Origin: Coriaria nepalensis
Taxonomy: Eukaryota > Streptophyta > Magnoliopsida > Cucurbitales > Coriariaceae
Assembly: GCA_027186245.1 (NCBI GenBank)
Contig: CP114481.1
Location: forward strand, 754,001 to 818,000
Direction of reading: 5' to 3'
DNA: 64,000 nucleotides
Shown: positions 9,319 to 21,604 of the stretch, in pieces
Numbering within the stretch: the stretch's first letter is position 1
How the letters are laid out: every line of letters starts with the position of its first letter
Made by a program: the position numbers and the translations under genes
Notes under the pieces: generated by a model
The model's input: only the letters and a program-made list of their open reading frames with translations
Told to the model about the DNA's origin: nothing
The model's database searches: none

Positions 9319-12300
9319 TTACAATGCCGCCCTCATCGCCCCTCGGGCAGCTTCACGCTTCATCTCCGCAGCTTTACCACTGCCCCGGAAGTACATATAC
9401 ACTTGCTGTATTTCCCCAAAAAAGACCAGGTGAAAATTTAAGTAAATGACTTGCATCTATCTATTTACAATAAATAAGTAAACAATATGTCTGACCTGAA
9501 TGACCCAGACGCTGAGACATGTTTCAAGACAGAAAAGGCCGAATCCGAGAAAGTAGAAGATCTATAAGCAAAGATTTAAAGTCAGATATATAGTCGAATT
9601 TTAGTTATATCATATTCTTTTCATCCTCAATAATGAGAGACAATTAAAAAAAAAAATTCTTATATAGAGAAACTCTTACCCCAACCAATACATGTTTGCC
9701 AATAAGATCTATGGAAGGAAGAATGCCACTGTTCCAAATTTACGAAAAGAGAAACGAATTAACAGAAAAACTCGAGAAATTAAAAACCTTGAATAATTTC
9801 ATGGATGTTGAATAAACACGGAATTTAACAAGAATGCTTTACTCGGCAACAGAACAGTAGTTTACTACTGATGAAAACTTACGCCAGAGATTTTCCTTTG
9901 AAGACTATAGGTGGGGCCACAGCAGCTAAGATGCAGAAACCAATATGGAGCTGTATGAATGAAGAGGTAGAAACAATAAGTATATTTATTAAGAAATTAT
10001 GGTCAGTTTGCCCTAGCGGTTTTAGAGCATGATTTCTAACACTGGATTTTTAATATAAGATTGGATTTAAATTGATATACCGTATCTATATAAAAGTTTG
10101 AAATTTTATTAAATTAAATCCAAAGAGGGTTTTAAAGATGCTATGCTTAGTAGACAAACTCAACCTTAGTTTAGATGTGATTCCCAAAATTTAGATAAGC
10201 ACTACAATATACATAACGACCTACCAAATAAAACATGAAAAACCATCCAAACTTCATAGCACTTTCAGTCCTGCACAGAATTTTATAAAAGTTTGAAGCT
10301 TTAGTGTTAGTTTAGTCATTCATATGAAAAAAACGTCAACTTTTGTTCACTGGACTTATTGTAACTATAATGAATCCTAAGGCGTATTAAACGTACAACT
10401 AGAGGGATGCATGTGTACTTCCCCCTAAATCTTATTTGGCTCTAGAATTCCAGTTTGAGCCAATAAAATTCCAGATTATCTCAATCTCACTATCTAACTA
10501 AAATACAGTTTACAAACTCTAATTAACAAACTACAGTTTCAGAAATTGATCAGAACGCACCCCAAAATTTTAGAAGAACAAGTTTACCTGAAAGCACGAT
10601 AAAGTGGACGATACCACAAAACATAAGCACCTGGAACTCCCGATAAGAAATAGATAAGAGCAAGGAACCAGATTTTAACCCCTGCACCAGAAGAAATGTT
10701 AATATGAAAATAGATAATCATAATTTATAACATTTGGTGAGTAGTTGATTTCTCAACCCACCTTCTCCCTTAATCCAAGCTGCAGTAACGGCAATTAGGT
10801 TCCAGAAAAGGCATAAAGCCAATCCTGCATATTAACATTCATCAAAACCAACGTCCTTTCAAGAATTAAAAAATATTTAACAAAGAACAATTTATAGATA
10901 CTAAGGACCGATTAAAACATAGGTTTGTCATACCCAAATATGTTGTAAATGCGACATATTGCAACTTTTGCAGATGAATTGGAATCTCATTTGCAATATC
11001 GTGATGGATAATGGGGAAAAATGGTGGCCAATTTTTCTCCTCAAGAACAATTCCAGCTGCAAAACATGGGGAAGAACTCAGATTATTTTATTTATACATC
11101 AAAGTCATCATCATCGAAGCCTATTTGCGTTATTTTCGGAGTCGGCTACACGGATATTAGTTATCGAAGGTACACAATCTTTTCACATATTATCACTTAA
11201 TCCAAGATCTAGGATGTCTTTCTTAACCATTTTCATCCAAGTTTTCAACGACTTACCCTTTGCCTACACCCTCCACTTACCTACCAATCTAAACTTTGTC
11301 AAATTAGAGCCGTGTTTGGTCTCCTCTGCACATGACCAAACCATATTAGATGTCTCTCCCTAATCTTGTCTTCTATAGGGGCTACACCTAGATAACTACT
11401 AATCATTTCATTCCTAATTCTATCATTGCATGTTTTACCACACATCCATCTTAACATATGCATCTCTACTACTGCCATCTTATGCATATGTTGTCCCATA
11501 GTGGCCCCACACTCCAAGCCATAAAGCATAGTTGGTCGAACGATCGTCTTGTAACATTTTCCTTTCAATCTCGCAGGCATCCTTTTGTCACATAAGACTC
11601 TTGATATCAACCTCCATTTCATCCAACATGTTTTGATCCTATGGTCTATATCCTCTCAAATGTTCACATTCTTTTGGATAATGGATCCTAAATATCAAAA
11701 AGCTTCACACTTTGGTACCTCCCTACCGTCAATCTCAATTGAGTTACCCATTCTTCGAGATTCGAGACCAAAATTACAAGCTAGATATTCCATTTTTGAG
11801 CGGCTAATTATAAAACCCTTACTCTCTAGAGCCTGATGTCACCTATCTAATTTTCAATTTACTCCTTTAGTTTCATTTATTAGGACGATATCATCTACAA
11901 ACAACATACACCAAGATACCTCTTCCTGAATATGTTTCGTTAGCTCATCCATAACTAAAGTAAAAAGGTATGGACTTAAAATCTACCCTTGATGAAGTAT
12001 TACTGCAATAGGGAATTCACTAGGCATCCCATCTACTGACCTGACACTAGTTACAACACCTTCATATATATTCTTAATAATCTCGATATAACATTAATAA
12101 AGCACATTCTTCCTTCCAAGTACCCATGATATTAATTTCTTAGGCACTTTATCATAGGTTTTCTCTACGTCAATAAATACCATATGCAGGCTCTTTTATT
12201 TTTCTCTATACTTTTCTATCATTTGTTTAATCAAGAAGATTGTTTCCGTCGTAGACCTACCCGATATAAAACCAAATTGATTCTCTGATATAGTGGTGAT

Positions 12301-14146
12301 ACTTCTAAGTCTCCACTCTATAACCTGATTCCAGAATTTCACTGTATGAATCATAAGCTTTATCCCTCTATAGTTTGAATAATCTTGTAGATTTCATTTA
12401 TTCTTATAAATTGGCACCACAATACTATGACTTCATGATTCTAGCATTTTCCTAGCATCTAAAATCCTATTAAAGAGCCTAGTCAGCCATTGGATCCCAA
12501 CTTTTCCAGACACTTTCACACTTTAATTGGTATCTCATCCCATCCAACTTCCTTCCCCGATTTCATCCTCTTCAGTGCCTCTCTTACTTTCTTAACACTA
12601 ATTCTACGATGGAACACTAGATGCCTCCCTTCCTACATCTCAAGTCTCTTTAAGCTCAACCCCTCTGCACTTGTCTTATTGAGTAGGTTCTCGAAGTAAT
12701 CCCTCCATCTACCTAAAATAATTTTATCTTGCATTAGAACTCTACTATCTTCATGTTTGACACACCTAACATGACTCAAATCTTTAGTTTTCTGATCTCT
12801 GATTTTCATTATCTTGAAGATATCTTTCTCTTATACCTAGTCTATTATACAAAAATCATCAACGCTCTCTTATACATCAAGGTATTGTAGAAAAACCCAA
12901 AATAGTCCATTTTGGGAAGAAAGAAATTTCTGAAGTAGTGCATGAAAAACTAACCTCGTGCTGCAGCATCTTCTCGCCGTTTTACATCCTGCAAACAACC
13001 AAAACTGCTGAATGTTGAAATAACAAAGATTTGATTTATTCCATTCTCACTGGATAAATAGCTAGAGATAATAAGCAAATATTTATAAATAGAGCAAATG
13101 AATCTAGCTCATTACAAGTGTTTAACAATGACTGAATTCAAGAAAATAAATAAATATATATATGATGAGAAGTGAAGATAAAATAGTAAGATCATTTTGC
13201 TAAAAATACATTAGTTCTATATATACAAAATTCTGAGCACCTGTTCCCGCCTTTTCAATTCGGCTTCTTTAGCTTGGAGTTCCTTCTCTTTCTTTTTCAG
13301 ATCCTAAATTAATAACACCCTAGTTAGAAAATATGAAAAATAAAGATTGGCGAAAAGAAGAAACATGGGGATGCAAGTTCCAAGATCTTAAAAAGAGGCA
13401 TTCTTCCTACCGAATTTGAATCAAGTGGTATATCGATGGTTGCTCCACGACCATAATTAAAGTCTACCGGTTCGGGTGGAAGAGGTGACAGCCTCGAGTT
13501 CGTTCCGGGATTCTAAAAATTTATCAATAAAAAAGATTAACTGTACTGATAACAAGCAGATAATCATAAACAAAAAGAGACCAAGAGAGTAGCTTACTGT
13601 CGTATAAAATGTGCCTCCACCGTAGTTAGATTGCCCTGTTGACTTTCCCCGAACAGCTGGTTCCTAGAAGGAAAAATCAAATAAAGGATGATACTTAAAC
13701 TAAATCCCAGTTGGATTGAATTAGGGCTTACTAAGAATCTTAAAAAATTCTCAGTTTCAAACAAATTTTGTGGTTAAACTCTTCTTCATATTCATCTACG
13801 AAAACCACCAAATCACTAACCCAACATGATAAAATCACAAGAAAAAATAAATATTAATAAATAAATAAAAAGAAGATGATGCAGACCATTTTTAGAAATA
13901 GAAATAAGGCAGTAAATCTAAACCACCATCAGTTGCTAAATCAATCGCATAATCAAACAAGTCAACCCAAAATTAACAGCCAAAACAAAGAATCCAATTA
14001 ATTCACTAAACCTTAAAACCCATCAAAGATTATATTCAAGTAGGACTAAAGCAAGCACAATTACGGTAGATGAGAGAAAAACTTACAGAAAAAGGGTTGA
14101 CCTCATCATCTTCCGCAAAAGGGTTTCTCTCGTAACGACTAGCCAT
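9319..14146 (-). CDS. Secretory carrier-associated membrane protein (SCAMP), 13 exons
   Basis: SCAMPs are four-span membrane proteins of the trans-Golgi network, secretory vesicles and plasma membrane that act in exo- and endocytosis. CDS exons in transcript order: 14087-14146, 13598-13663, 13411-13512, 13241-13303, 12955-12988, 10934-11056, 10762-10824, 10588-10681, 10225-10270, 9883-9950, 9680-9728, 9496-9561, 9319-9405. All junctions are GT-AG and in frame, giving 306 aa. The N-terminus has NPF-type motifs ([15 protein letters not shown]), then a charged coiled coil ([20 protein letters not shown]). The conserved core ([31 protein letters not shown]) surrounds four hydrophobic segments. 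The tail is Arg/Ala-rich and ends RGAMRAAL. Intron 5 (11057-12954, 1.9 kb) is enlarged by a LINE in the same orientation. Identity is firm; the subtype is not assigned. Confidence 0.95.
11092..11102. repeat. Target-site duplication, 3' side of LINE
   Basis: TTATACATCAA, repeated exactly at 12870-12880 on the other side of the LINE. One mismatch later the match continues by another G. Confidence 0.75.
11103..12869 (-). mobile_element. 5'-truncated RTE-type LINE in SCAMP intron 5
   Basis: On the minus strand this 1.77-kb segment encodes decayed reverse transcriptase. Visible pieces are [18 protein letters not shown] near 12270, the catalytic FVDD in [11 protein letters not shown] near 11890, and a C-terminal open stretch (11299-11622) with MRWMCGK-type and [20 protein letters not shown] motifs. 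Several frame breaks and stops separate them, and the endonuclease domain is missing. The 3' end is a short GATGATGATGA tail, typical of plant RTE elements. Flanks carry TTATACATCAA on both sides (11092-11102 and 12870-12880), a target-site duplication that fixes the limits. It is not autonomous. Confidence 0.85.
12870..12880. repeat. Target-site duplication, 5' side of LINE
   Basis: TTATACATCAA, the partner of 11092-11102. Confidence 0.75.
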
Positions 14147-15372
14147 GAGAAGAGAGAGCTTCAATACGAGTGTCAGAACAGAGGAAAAGGGAATGATTTT
14201 TTTTTCCTCTTATAATCTGAGATCTGGGTTTGTGAAAAGGTGAAGAGACAAAAGAAAAAAAAAAAAAAAAAAAAAAAGAAAGCGTATAGGATAAGAAATT
14301 CAATAAGCCAAGTTCGATATTTCAAGTGCTTTTGGCAACACGTTTCAAAATGTATTTTCCGTTTTAAAACGAATTTTAATGATGTAATAAGTTTTTGTTT
14401 TTTATTATTATAAATATTACCTTAAAAAATTTAAAAATTATATTCTTAATTTTAAAAAAAAAAAAAAAAATCATCTTCATCATCGAGCTTTATATCTAAA
14501 ACTACGAGCTTCTCTGTTTATTTTTTTCCTATAATGGCAGTGGTGGAAAATAATTAAAAATATATTTTTTAAATATTTAAAATACTTTTTAAAATTATTA
14601 AAAATTAAAAAATTATTAAAATATATCAAATAAAAAATAAAAAAAATATTTTTCTACCTCTTAAAACTTTTAAATAAACAGCCTCAAGATGCTGCAGTAC
14701 AGTTGGAGACAGCGATGGAGAAATTCTCTAGAAAGAGAAATAGGTAAGGACTTGTTCTTTTGGTCAGCTTCTCTGATCTTGACTTTGAAGTTTGAACAAA
14801 GAAATTGATTAGGAAATGGTGGAGAGAGACAACCTCCTTATTTTTCGAATGTATATCAAATTGGTGAGATTGACTATTAAATGAACGATTAAGTAAAAAT
14901 AATTTTTTATTCTCATTTTTAATTATAAATAAATATTTTTAATATAAATTAAAGTAAATATTTATTTAAAAAAAATTCATACTTTTAAAATTCTTAGATA
15001 ATTTTTAAATTTTTTTTAAAATAATACTAAAAAAATATTATTATTCTCATTTTTTTTCCCTCCTCTTATTCATTCTATATAAATAAACGGACATAAAAAA
15101 AATTATCATTATCATTCTCCCGTAAAAATTTGATCACTATACTTTGGCGAGAAAAAACCAAAAACAACAAAATGGCTGTATGAACAACAAAATCAGACAT
15201 GTGCTTTTTTACTTAATGGCTATATGATACAACAAAATCAGACATGTGCTTTTTACTTAATGGCTATGTGATACAACAAAATCAGACATGCATCTTCCCA
15301 AAGGAAGAAGAATCCTCCTTTACCTTTAACTTACAAGTAAATACCAAATGGGTGTGAATTCTTGTTCCTTTT

Positions 15373-15408
<36 letters not shown>

Positions 15409-15454
15409 TTTTTTCCTTTTTTGGCCAAGTAATGGGTGTGAACTGACAAAAAAA
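14147..15454. other. Spacer between SCAMP and DUF707 genes
   Basis: It contains the SCAMP promoter and 5' UTR side, A-runs near 14255-14277 and 14453-14470, a minisatellite (15170-15290) and a (TTTC)n tract near 15368-15412. No gene is seen. Confidence 0.5.
15170..15290. repeat. Minisatellite, about 45-bp unit, 2.7 copies
   Basis: Repeats of AATGGCTATATGATACAACA followed by AAATCAGACATGTGCTTTTT and ACTT, nearly identical between copies and differing mainly in T-run length and a few bases. Confidence 0.85.
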
Positions 15455-17262
15455 TCAATGATCATTGCGTTTTCGAATTTGGCGTCTCTTATTGCTCCGA
15501 AACGGGTCCACCCAGTTCTTGTCCTCTTCTACGGCTTGGTTCCATCTCTGTTTAAAGATTTGAAGCTCCATTGTTGATTGCCTCCTAATCTCAGCTCTTA
15601 CATCAACAGCTGCCGTACCATGTCTCTGAAAATCGAAGTACAGAATAATCGTTAAGATTCAGAGTAAATCCGTCTCATTTATAGCTATAACAAATCCCTT
15701 TACCTTGTTAAAATCTTCAGAATTTGTAGCCTGCGAAAAGAAGAAAAGAAAAGAAAGAAATGCTTCGTCAGCCGGATTATTTTCAAATCCCGATTATGAA
15801 ACTCCAGTTTGAATAAACGAGAAGTAAATGACCTTTCTTGGAGAGATTCGACCGCTGCCTAAAGTTTGGATGCCCTTATGAATAATATACTCGCTATCAA
15901 TTACTCCTACCTTCTTTGTCCGGTCACCCTGTTATACATAATAAAATACAATACGATGCTAAAATGACAATTTAAAGAAAAAAGAAAAGGAAGGAATTAC
16001 AAAATAGATAAAAAAGGAAAACTATAACGGACCTGTGCACAGTATCCGAGTTTCATATCCATTCCCCATCCATGGACAAGATCATTCTGAACAAAGGGGA
16101 AAATACTTCAAAAATCAAGCATGTAAAAAGGAAAGAAAGCAATATTTAAATACCAATTAGAAGAAAGGCATCAATCACCTGTATAAGATGCCAAGCACAA
16201 CGCCAAGCAGATCTCGAAAACACGGGCGCCATACCTTCCACAAATCTATACACACAATGGGAAATCATACTTAATTATTATCAATATATATACAATATAA
16301 TTTTTTTTTTCTTGTAGAAGTAGTCGAAATCAGACAATTTGATAATGTAACTACTGACCCAGTGCAAGGTGGCCCTTCACTTTCATCTGAACACTTCAAA
16401 GTGCCTCGGAGATCATACACTCTTCTGTATGTACATTACAATTTCAAGCATCTCAAGTGTTAGAACTTAGTTGGAAAAAAAAAAAAACATGTTAGAACTT
16501 ATTCTAAGATTTTTTTTTTCGTTGGTCCTGAAATTACCTGTGAAACTTCTTTGTTCTAGCACGAACTGTAATCCTATGATGTATGTCCGTTGAATTTGGA
16601 TCAAGAGCTGGCTGAGATATCTCCAATCCTTCTCTTTTTACAATTTCCAAGTATCTGCAAGGAAAAAAAAATTGTATCTCTAACCCATAGACGACACTCT
16701 TTTACCCAAGCATCTATTACCCATAAGTATTCTATAGCCTACTCTTGAAATATATACTCCCAACAATTGGTATCAAGCCCCATCAGCACTTGATGTCAAA
16801 AAGTGATGATGCCAAGCGATGTGGCTTGGCCCCAATCATTGGGGGTATCTACTATGGAAGGAGATTAGATATACCTTACCCAAAAGAAGAGCCTAAAATT
16901 ACAAATGTACCTTCCGGGGTTAAAATAGTCCACTCCCAGATCTTCATCCCAAAGAAATATAAAATCATAAATAGAGACGACTGCTGGATGGAGAAAGCGT
17001 TTTGCAAACCACCTTAAAGGAGGAAAAATAAATGAATCCAAATTAAGCAATGCCTTTCACATTTAGTAATAAGAAAAAGAAATGAGGAAGATAGAATATG
17101 AAGTCAACGCCTGACCACTTTGTTTGGTTCCGAGCAACTATATGTATGGCCTTGGTACTCCATTTGAGATCATGCCACTCATCCACATTGTCATCATAAT
17201 GAAATAGAGTAATAGTAAAATTCTCTTTCAGAAACTGAAAAGCCAACAAAAGAATAAAAATA

Positions 17263-17293
<31 letters not shown>

Positions 17294-18438
17294 AATATTT
17301 TTCCCCTTTGTCAATGCCTTGAATATCAAAGAGTATCCAATATATTTGTTTTATGGTTACCTTCTTCACAATAGCATCGACATTATGCTTTAGCCTAATA
17401 CCAACTGGGATTGCCAGCAAGTTATGATTACCACTTTCATCAACCTGCAAAAATGCAACATGATCGTTTAAAAGATCTAGATGTACTATGTTCAGCATTT
17501 GAAACTGTAGTTTTGGGTAAACTGGAGTTTGTGCATGAAGTTTCAGGCTATGACCAGTGTAAGAGAAATATCCTGAAAGAAACTTGTAATGTCAAGAAAA
17601 AAACAATTGAGAACTAACCGTTGAACTTGAGCTACTACTCCCCGACCATAAAGGCCTTAGCTCCAAATCCGATCTAAGTTGTATTATTCCATGAGGCAAA
17701 CCATTCAAGTTTTGAGATCCACCACCAAATCCCTAGATAAAGATATATAGTATGAGTATCGCATCTTGACTATTAACACTCCATTTGGAAGCACTTATTT
17801 TGTCTGGTTCGTGCCAATTTGGACCCACATAATACAACCAGAAAAAATAAAAAATGGAAAGAAAAATTAAACGTCAGTTTCACTATAGCATCAATTCAAT
17901 AAGTCTACCCAAATGAAGAATAATTTAGATATACCTACAAACTATCCAGTTCATGTAGATGGTCGGTAGAAAAATTCAGCCGTTACAGACCCTATAGCCC
18001 TAAAACAGCTATGTATAACAGCAAATACATTTTTGGGTAAATTTGTTGAAGAAGGTCACATAATCCAAGATCTTGAGGTCAACTATACAAATCTTGAGTA
18101 TCTGATGAACAAAATATTAAGATTCATGAGTCTTATCGGGGCATTATACCTCTATAATATCCTCATACCGATAATTTGCTGTTCGATACACAATGAATAA
18201 CATAATCGAGCACATAATTCCCATCAATGCCGGCCGCTTTACCTTAAAATTATATCTTCCCTGCACCAAGTCATACAATAAGATCCTTTTTAGGGGGGGG
18301 GGGGGGGGAAAGTATGAACTATGAAGTCATAATATGCTGATCACACAAAGAAAATAGTACAAAAAGGTGGAATCATACCTTATCAGGGAAAGAATTTATT
18401 TTCCAGAAGAGCAATTTTGATGATTTGATTGGCTTCAT
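15455..18438 (-). CDS. DUF707 family protein, 13 exons
   Basis: Exons in transcript order: 18379-18438, 18150-18260, 17619-17732, 17361-17444, 17116-17234, 16911-17012, 16538-16654, 16359-16424, 16179-16245, 16033-16086, 15833-15928, 15704-15730, 15455-15625. All are in frame with GT-AG junctions and give 395 aa. A single hydrophobic segment near residues 31-45 (LMGIMCSIMLFIVYR) suggests a type II membrane anchor. The DUF707 core follows: GNHNLLAIPVGIRLKHNVD, DYFNPGRYLEIVKREGLEIS, QPALDPNSTDIHHRIT, SEGPPCTGFVEGMAPVFSRS, DLVHGWGMDMKLGYCAQGD. Databases often label this family 'lysine ketoglutarate reductase trans-splicing related', a name with little functional support. The conserved Asp motif (LWDEDLG) and Golgi-type topology look glycosyltransferase-like, but that is inference. 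The ORF is open upstream of the chosen ATG without another ATG. Confidence 0.93.
18293..18308. repeat. Homopolymer of 16 G
   Basis: A run of 16 G on the plus strand inside the first CDS intron of the DUF707 gene (C on its transcript). Sequencing length errors are likely here. Confidence 0.9.
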
Positions 18439-20776
18439 AGGCAGCCAATGAAACAATAATCCAAAACCTTGAAATTCTTCTTCAATCAACAAGAATGCTT
18501 GAAACAAATAAATATTTATTAAAAAAAACCCACTTCCAAACCCAATAAAAAAAAATGCTATAAATTAGGGGGAAGAACAGAAACGAAGCCCATAAGCTAT
18601 CAGTAGGTGAGGATTAGGGGCATGAGCATATAATTATGCATCCAGCCAAAAGCATTAAATTGCAATCACAGAGATGTTTCGACTAATTAAGAAGGTGAGA
18701 ATTAAATCTGAAGCAGACAGAAAAACAAGAGAAGAATAGAGGGTTTCTTACTTCTTACCCTTTGAAATTATTGAGGAAAAAGCAGAAGGAAAGCTACTGA
18801 GCTTCTCACCTGGAAGGGGCCAAGAAGAATAAAGAAAGCAAGGGCAACTTAAGCAGCTAGAGGAACAGTGTGAGAGAGAGATAGAGTGTACAGAACACAG
18901 AAGTAAGCTTCGTGACGCCACGTTTCAAACGGGAGTGGGGGAAGACGTGCGCTTCGAGTTGGAGGCTTCATTTTCTTTCTCGGACCTTTTTAGTTTTTTC
19001 TCTTCTTTGACCATTTGACCTCTTATTACAACACTTTTTACATGGAGAGACAGACAATAAGGTGTCTTAAATATGTATATGTGTATTAAATACAAATATT
19101 AATTTAACACGTTACATATTTATTATATTCTTTTGTTTAGAGATTCCAAAAAAATTATTAAAAAAGATCCTCTCATGTCGTGTTATCTCGCTCTTCATAC
19201 TTTTAGTATCGATTATATAAATATTATGATCGAATTGAAGATTTAGAATATTCCATATTTGTCTTAATTTTCAACAAATTACTCATCATCCTCGTGTTTA
19301 CCTCTGAGCAGGTTATATCACCATTTATTTATAATAAGGAAATAATAATAATAATAAAATAAATAATTATATAGATAAATAAATAATTAATAAGTTTAAT
19401 AATAATAATAATAATAAATTATAGAAAAAAATAAAAATTTTAATTTATAAATTAATTAAATAGTTACTTAGTAAGTGATGTAATACAAATTTTAATACTG
19501 TTAAGAGTTAACTCTAATAACAAGAGATTTTTTTGAATTGATTATTTTAAAAGTCTGACAAATGATATAATATGCGAAAGATTTATTAATAAAGTGTGTA
19601 TATCACTTAAGAGTTAATTTTAATAATATGATAAATTAATGAATCTTTGATTTATATTATAACATCATTAGATTATAATTAAAAAAACAATAACAATAAA
19701 AATAAAAAACCACGAAATCAAACTCATTCTCTTCATTTATTTCTGTATGCGTTAAGATCTATGTACATCCCATGATAAAAAAAAGGACCTAACTATTCAA
19801 AATATACAATCACCTAGACCTAATCCTTTTCCCATCCCTTCAAGGGAGCAATGGCTGTTGATGATACCTGATTATCTACCATTCCCCGTTCAACTTCCCT
19901 GTAGACCTTTTTCGGTTATTATTTCCGGAATGAACACTCCGAGGTTTAACAACCTGTTTACATGTTGTTGGGATTTTTGACCCAGTTCCACCAAAACTTC
20001 CCTTAGAAGACTTACATGATGGGCAGGAAGCGGACAGTGGGCCAAGAGGCAGCACACGGGACAAACACGCGAATAGGAGGCCGGAAGATTACGTGATCTG
20101 AATGCATGCTTATCCATGCATATATTTCGTTGTTTATCATTACTTTAGTAGTTTAATTCTTACTAGTATCTTCATCATTATCAAGTAGTATCTGTAATCT
20201 TAGTTTTCCTTTGTTTTAGTCAAGGTTGTTGGTGCTCTTGCTATATAATGCAGACACACGTTATAATGCAAACACGTTATTGTCGGTGCTCTTGCTATAT
20301 AGTTTTGTAACGATTCGTTACGAGTTCCATCATTACAATACCGCCGCAACAATTTCATAACAAAGTCACGAAGGAGTAGAGCCGATTTGTGCTCCCGGGT
20401 GGTCTTTGAGTAAAAAACCAGAGCATTGTTAGCAAGTAGTAAAAAGATCTCGGTAGAGTTCTTTTGTGGGTCACGATGGCCCGACTAGCTATTCTGGATC
20501 TTATCGAGCCGAAATCCTTGTGTTGCCTTATCATTTTCTTCTACCTTCCTCTCTTCTGTATATATACATATACATGTATGAAAAGCTCAAATGTGTTCTT
20601 ATCTTGATAATATTCCCTTAAGCTGGAAAGAGTATCAGTTTGTTCCATTTTACCAAAGAAGATCATTATTAACTTTTAGCATAATTTTTTGAAAATCAAT
20701 ACCATTTTTGGCAAGATGCTACAAAAGGGTACCATTTTTTGGGCCACAAAAAAAAAAAAAAAACAGTGCTTGAATA
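18439..20776. other. Spacer with 5' flank of DUF707 gene
   Basis: 18439-18900 is probably 5' UTR and promoter of the DUF707 gene; a possible UTR intron donor (GTAAGAAGTAAG on the minus strand) lies near 18750. 19080-19760 is AT-rich with (AAT)n and (AAAT)n tracts. 19800-20760 holds short ORFs only and a small internal repeat (TGGTGCTCTTGCTATATA at about 20228, with a close match near 20286). No supported gene. Confidence 0.4.
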
Positions 20777-21299
20777 TCAAGACGATGGCGAAAAACTTAG
20801 GCGCTTTTGTTCTGAAATGAAATTGAAAAGCCCGAAAAGATCTTCAATTCCATCCTTACTTAGAAACCCTTGAACCGAAGAAGATTGACATTCCTCACCA
20901 GAGTTTTGGGTCAAAGTCAAACTTTCATTACACCAAGATGTTTCTCCAACATTCCGTTGCTTTGCATCCTTGCTACTATTATTATTACATTCCTTTTTCT
21001 TTCTTATCCCTCTCCTCTTCTCGGTAGTAGTGGTCCCTATATACGACGACCTCAACCCTACCGGCTTATTATCATCATCAATGGTCAAGATTTTCTCAGG
21101 GCCAAAGGAATGAGAAGCCTCCGGCTTGACTTCCATTTCGTCGGTCGAAACCATTTTTGTTTGGTTTTCTTGGGTGAAACTTCCAGCAGATAGTCCGTCC
21201 TTCGAGTTCTCTTTACTCAAAGATTCAGACAAATCTTCAGATTTTATAAAAGGTGCTGCTTTCTCGGACTTTTCTGTTGCAAGCTTTGTTTCTAAGAAC
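20777..21299 (-). CDS. Exon-like ORF, unrecognised (possible last exon or fragment)
   Basis: On the minus strand a TTTTTTCAG acceptor-like site is followed by about 174 open codons up to a stop at 20777. The peptide begins FLETKLATEKSEKAAPFIKS and ends EDLFGLFNFISEQKRLSFSP then SS. It is hydrophilic and Ser/Lys/Glu-rich, with a basic patch (TEKRRGIRKKKE) resembling a nuclear localisation signal. There is no ATG at the 5' end of the open frame, so if real it is a terminal exon whose upstream exons are not visible, or a captured fragment. It sits just 5' of a FAR1-like pseudogene on the opposite strand. I recognise no domain. Confidence 0.35.
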
Positions 21300-21604
21300 C
21301 TGAAAAAATCATATTAACATTTAAGAATAAGGACCATATTAGCATCATGTGTATGAAACCCACGGGAGAGTGTTCAGGGGGAGCACACCGAATGTGATCC
21401 GTCATCCCCTCTCACAAGAGAGAGGGAAATTGGAAAAAAAGGGAAAGATAGAGAGAAATTTAGACGGATTAGAGCTTGGGAAAAGGGAAGGAAATGAGAA
21501 AAATAATAATTAATATTTTTTTGGTTCTACAAATTAGTGGTATATATTCATACGAATTTTTGTATATTTGTATTTACTTCATCTGTATGGTTGGATTGTG
21601 CAGG

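Noticed and set aside
10959..12699. Plus-strand frames across SCAMP intron 5
   Set aside because: They lie on the antisense strand of a SCAMP exon and the LINE reverse transcriptase.
16745..16800. TTGGTATCAAGCC in a DUF707 intron, resembling a retrotransposon primer-binding site
   Set aside because: No LTR, TG/CA ends or coding domain next to it; the match is short.
16745..17617. Frames of 61-151 codons within the DUF707 gene
   Set aside because: They are exon-plus-intron read-throughs or antisense to the spliced exons.
19876..20117. Two overlapping minus-strand frames (62 and 75 codons)
   Set aside because: Overlap in different frames, no domain and no splice or promoter context.
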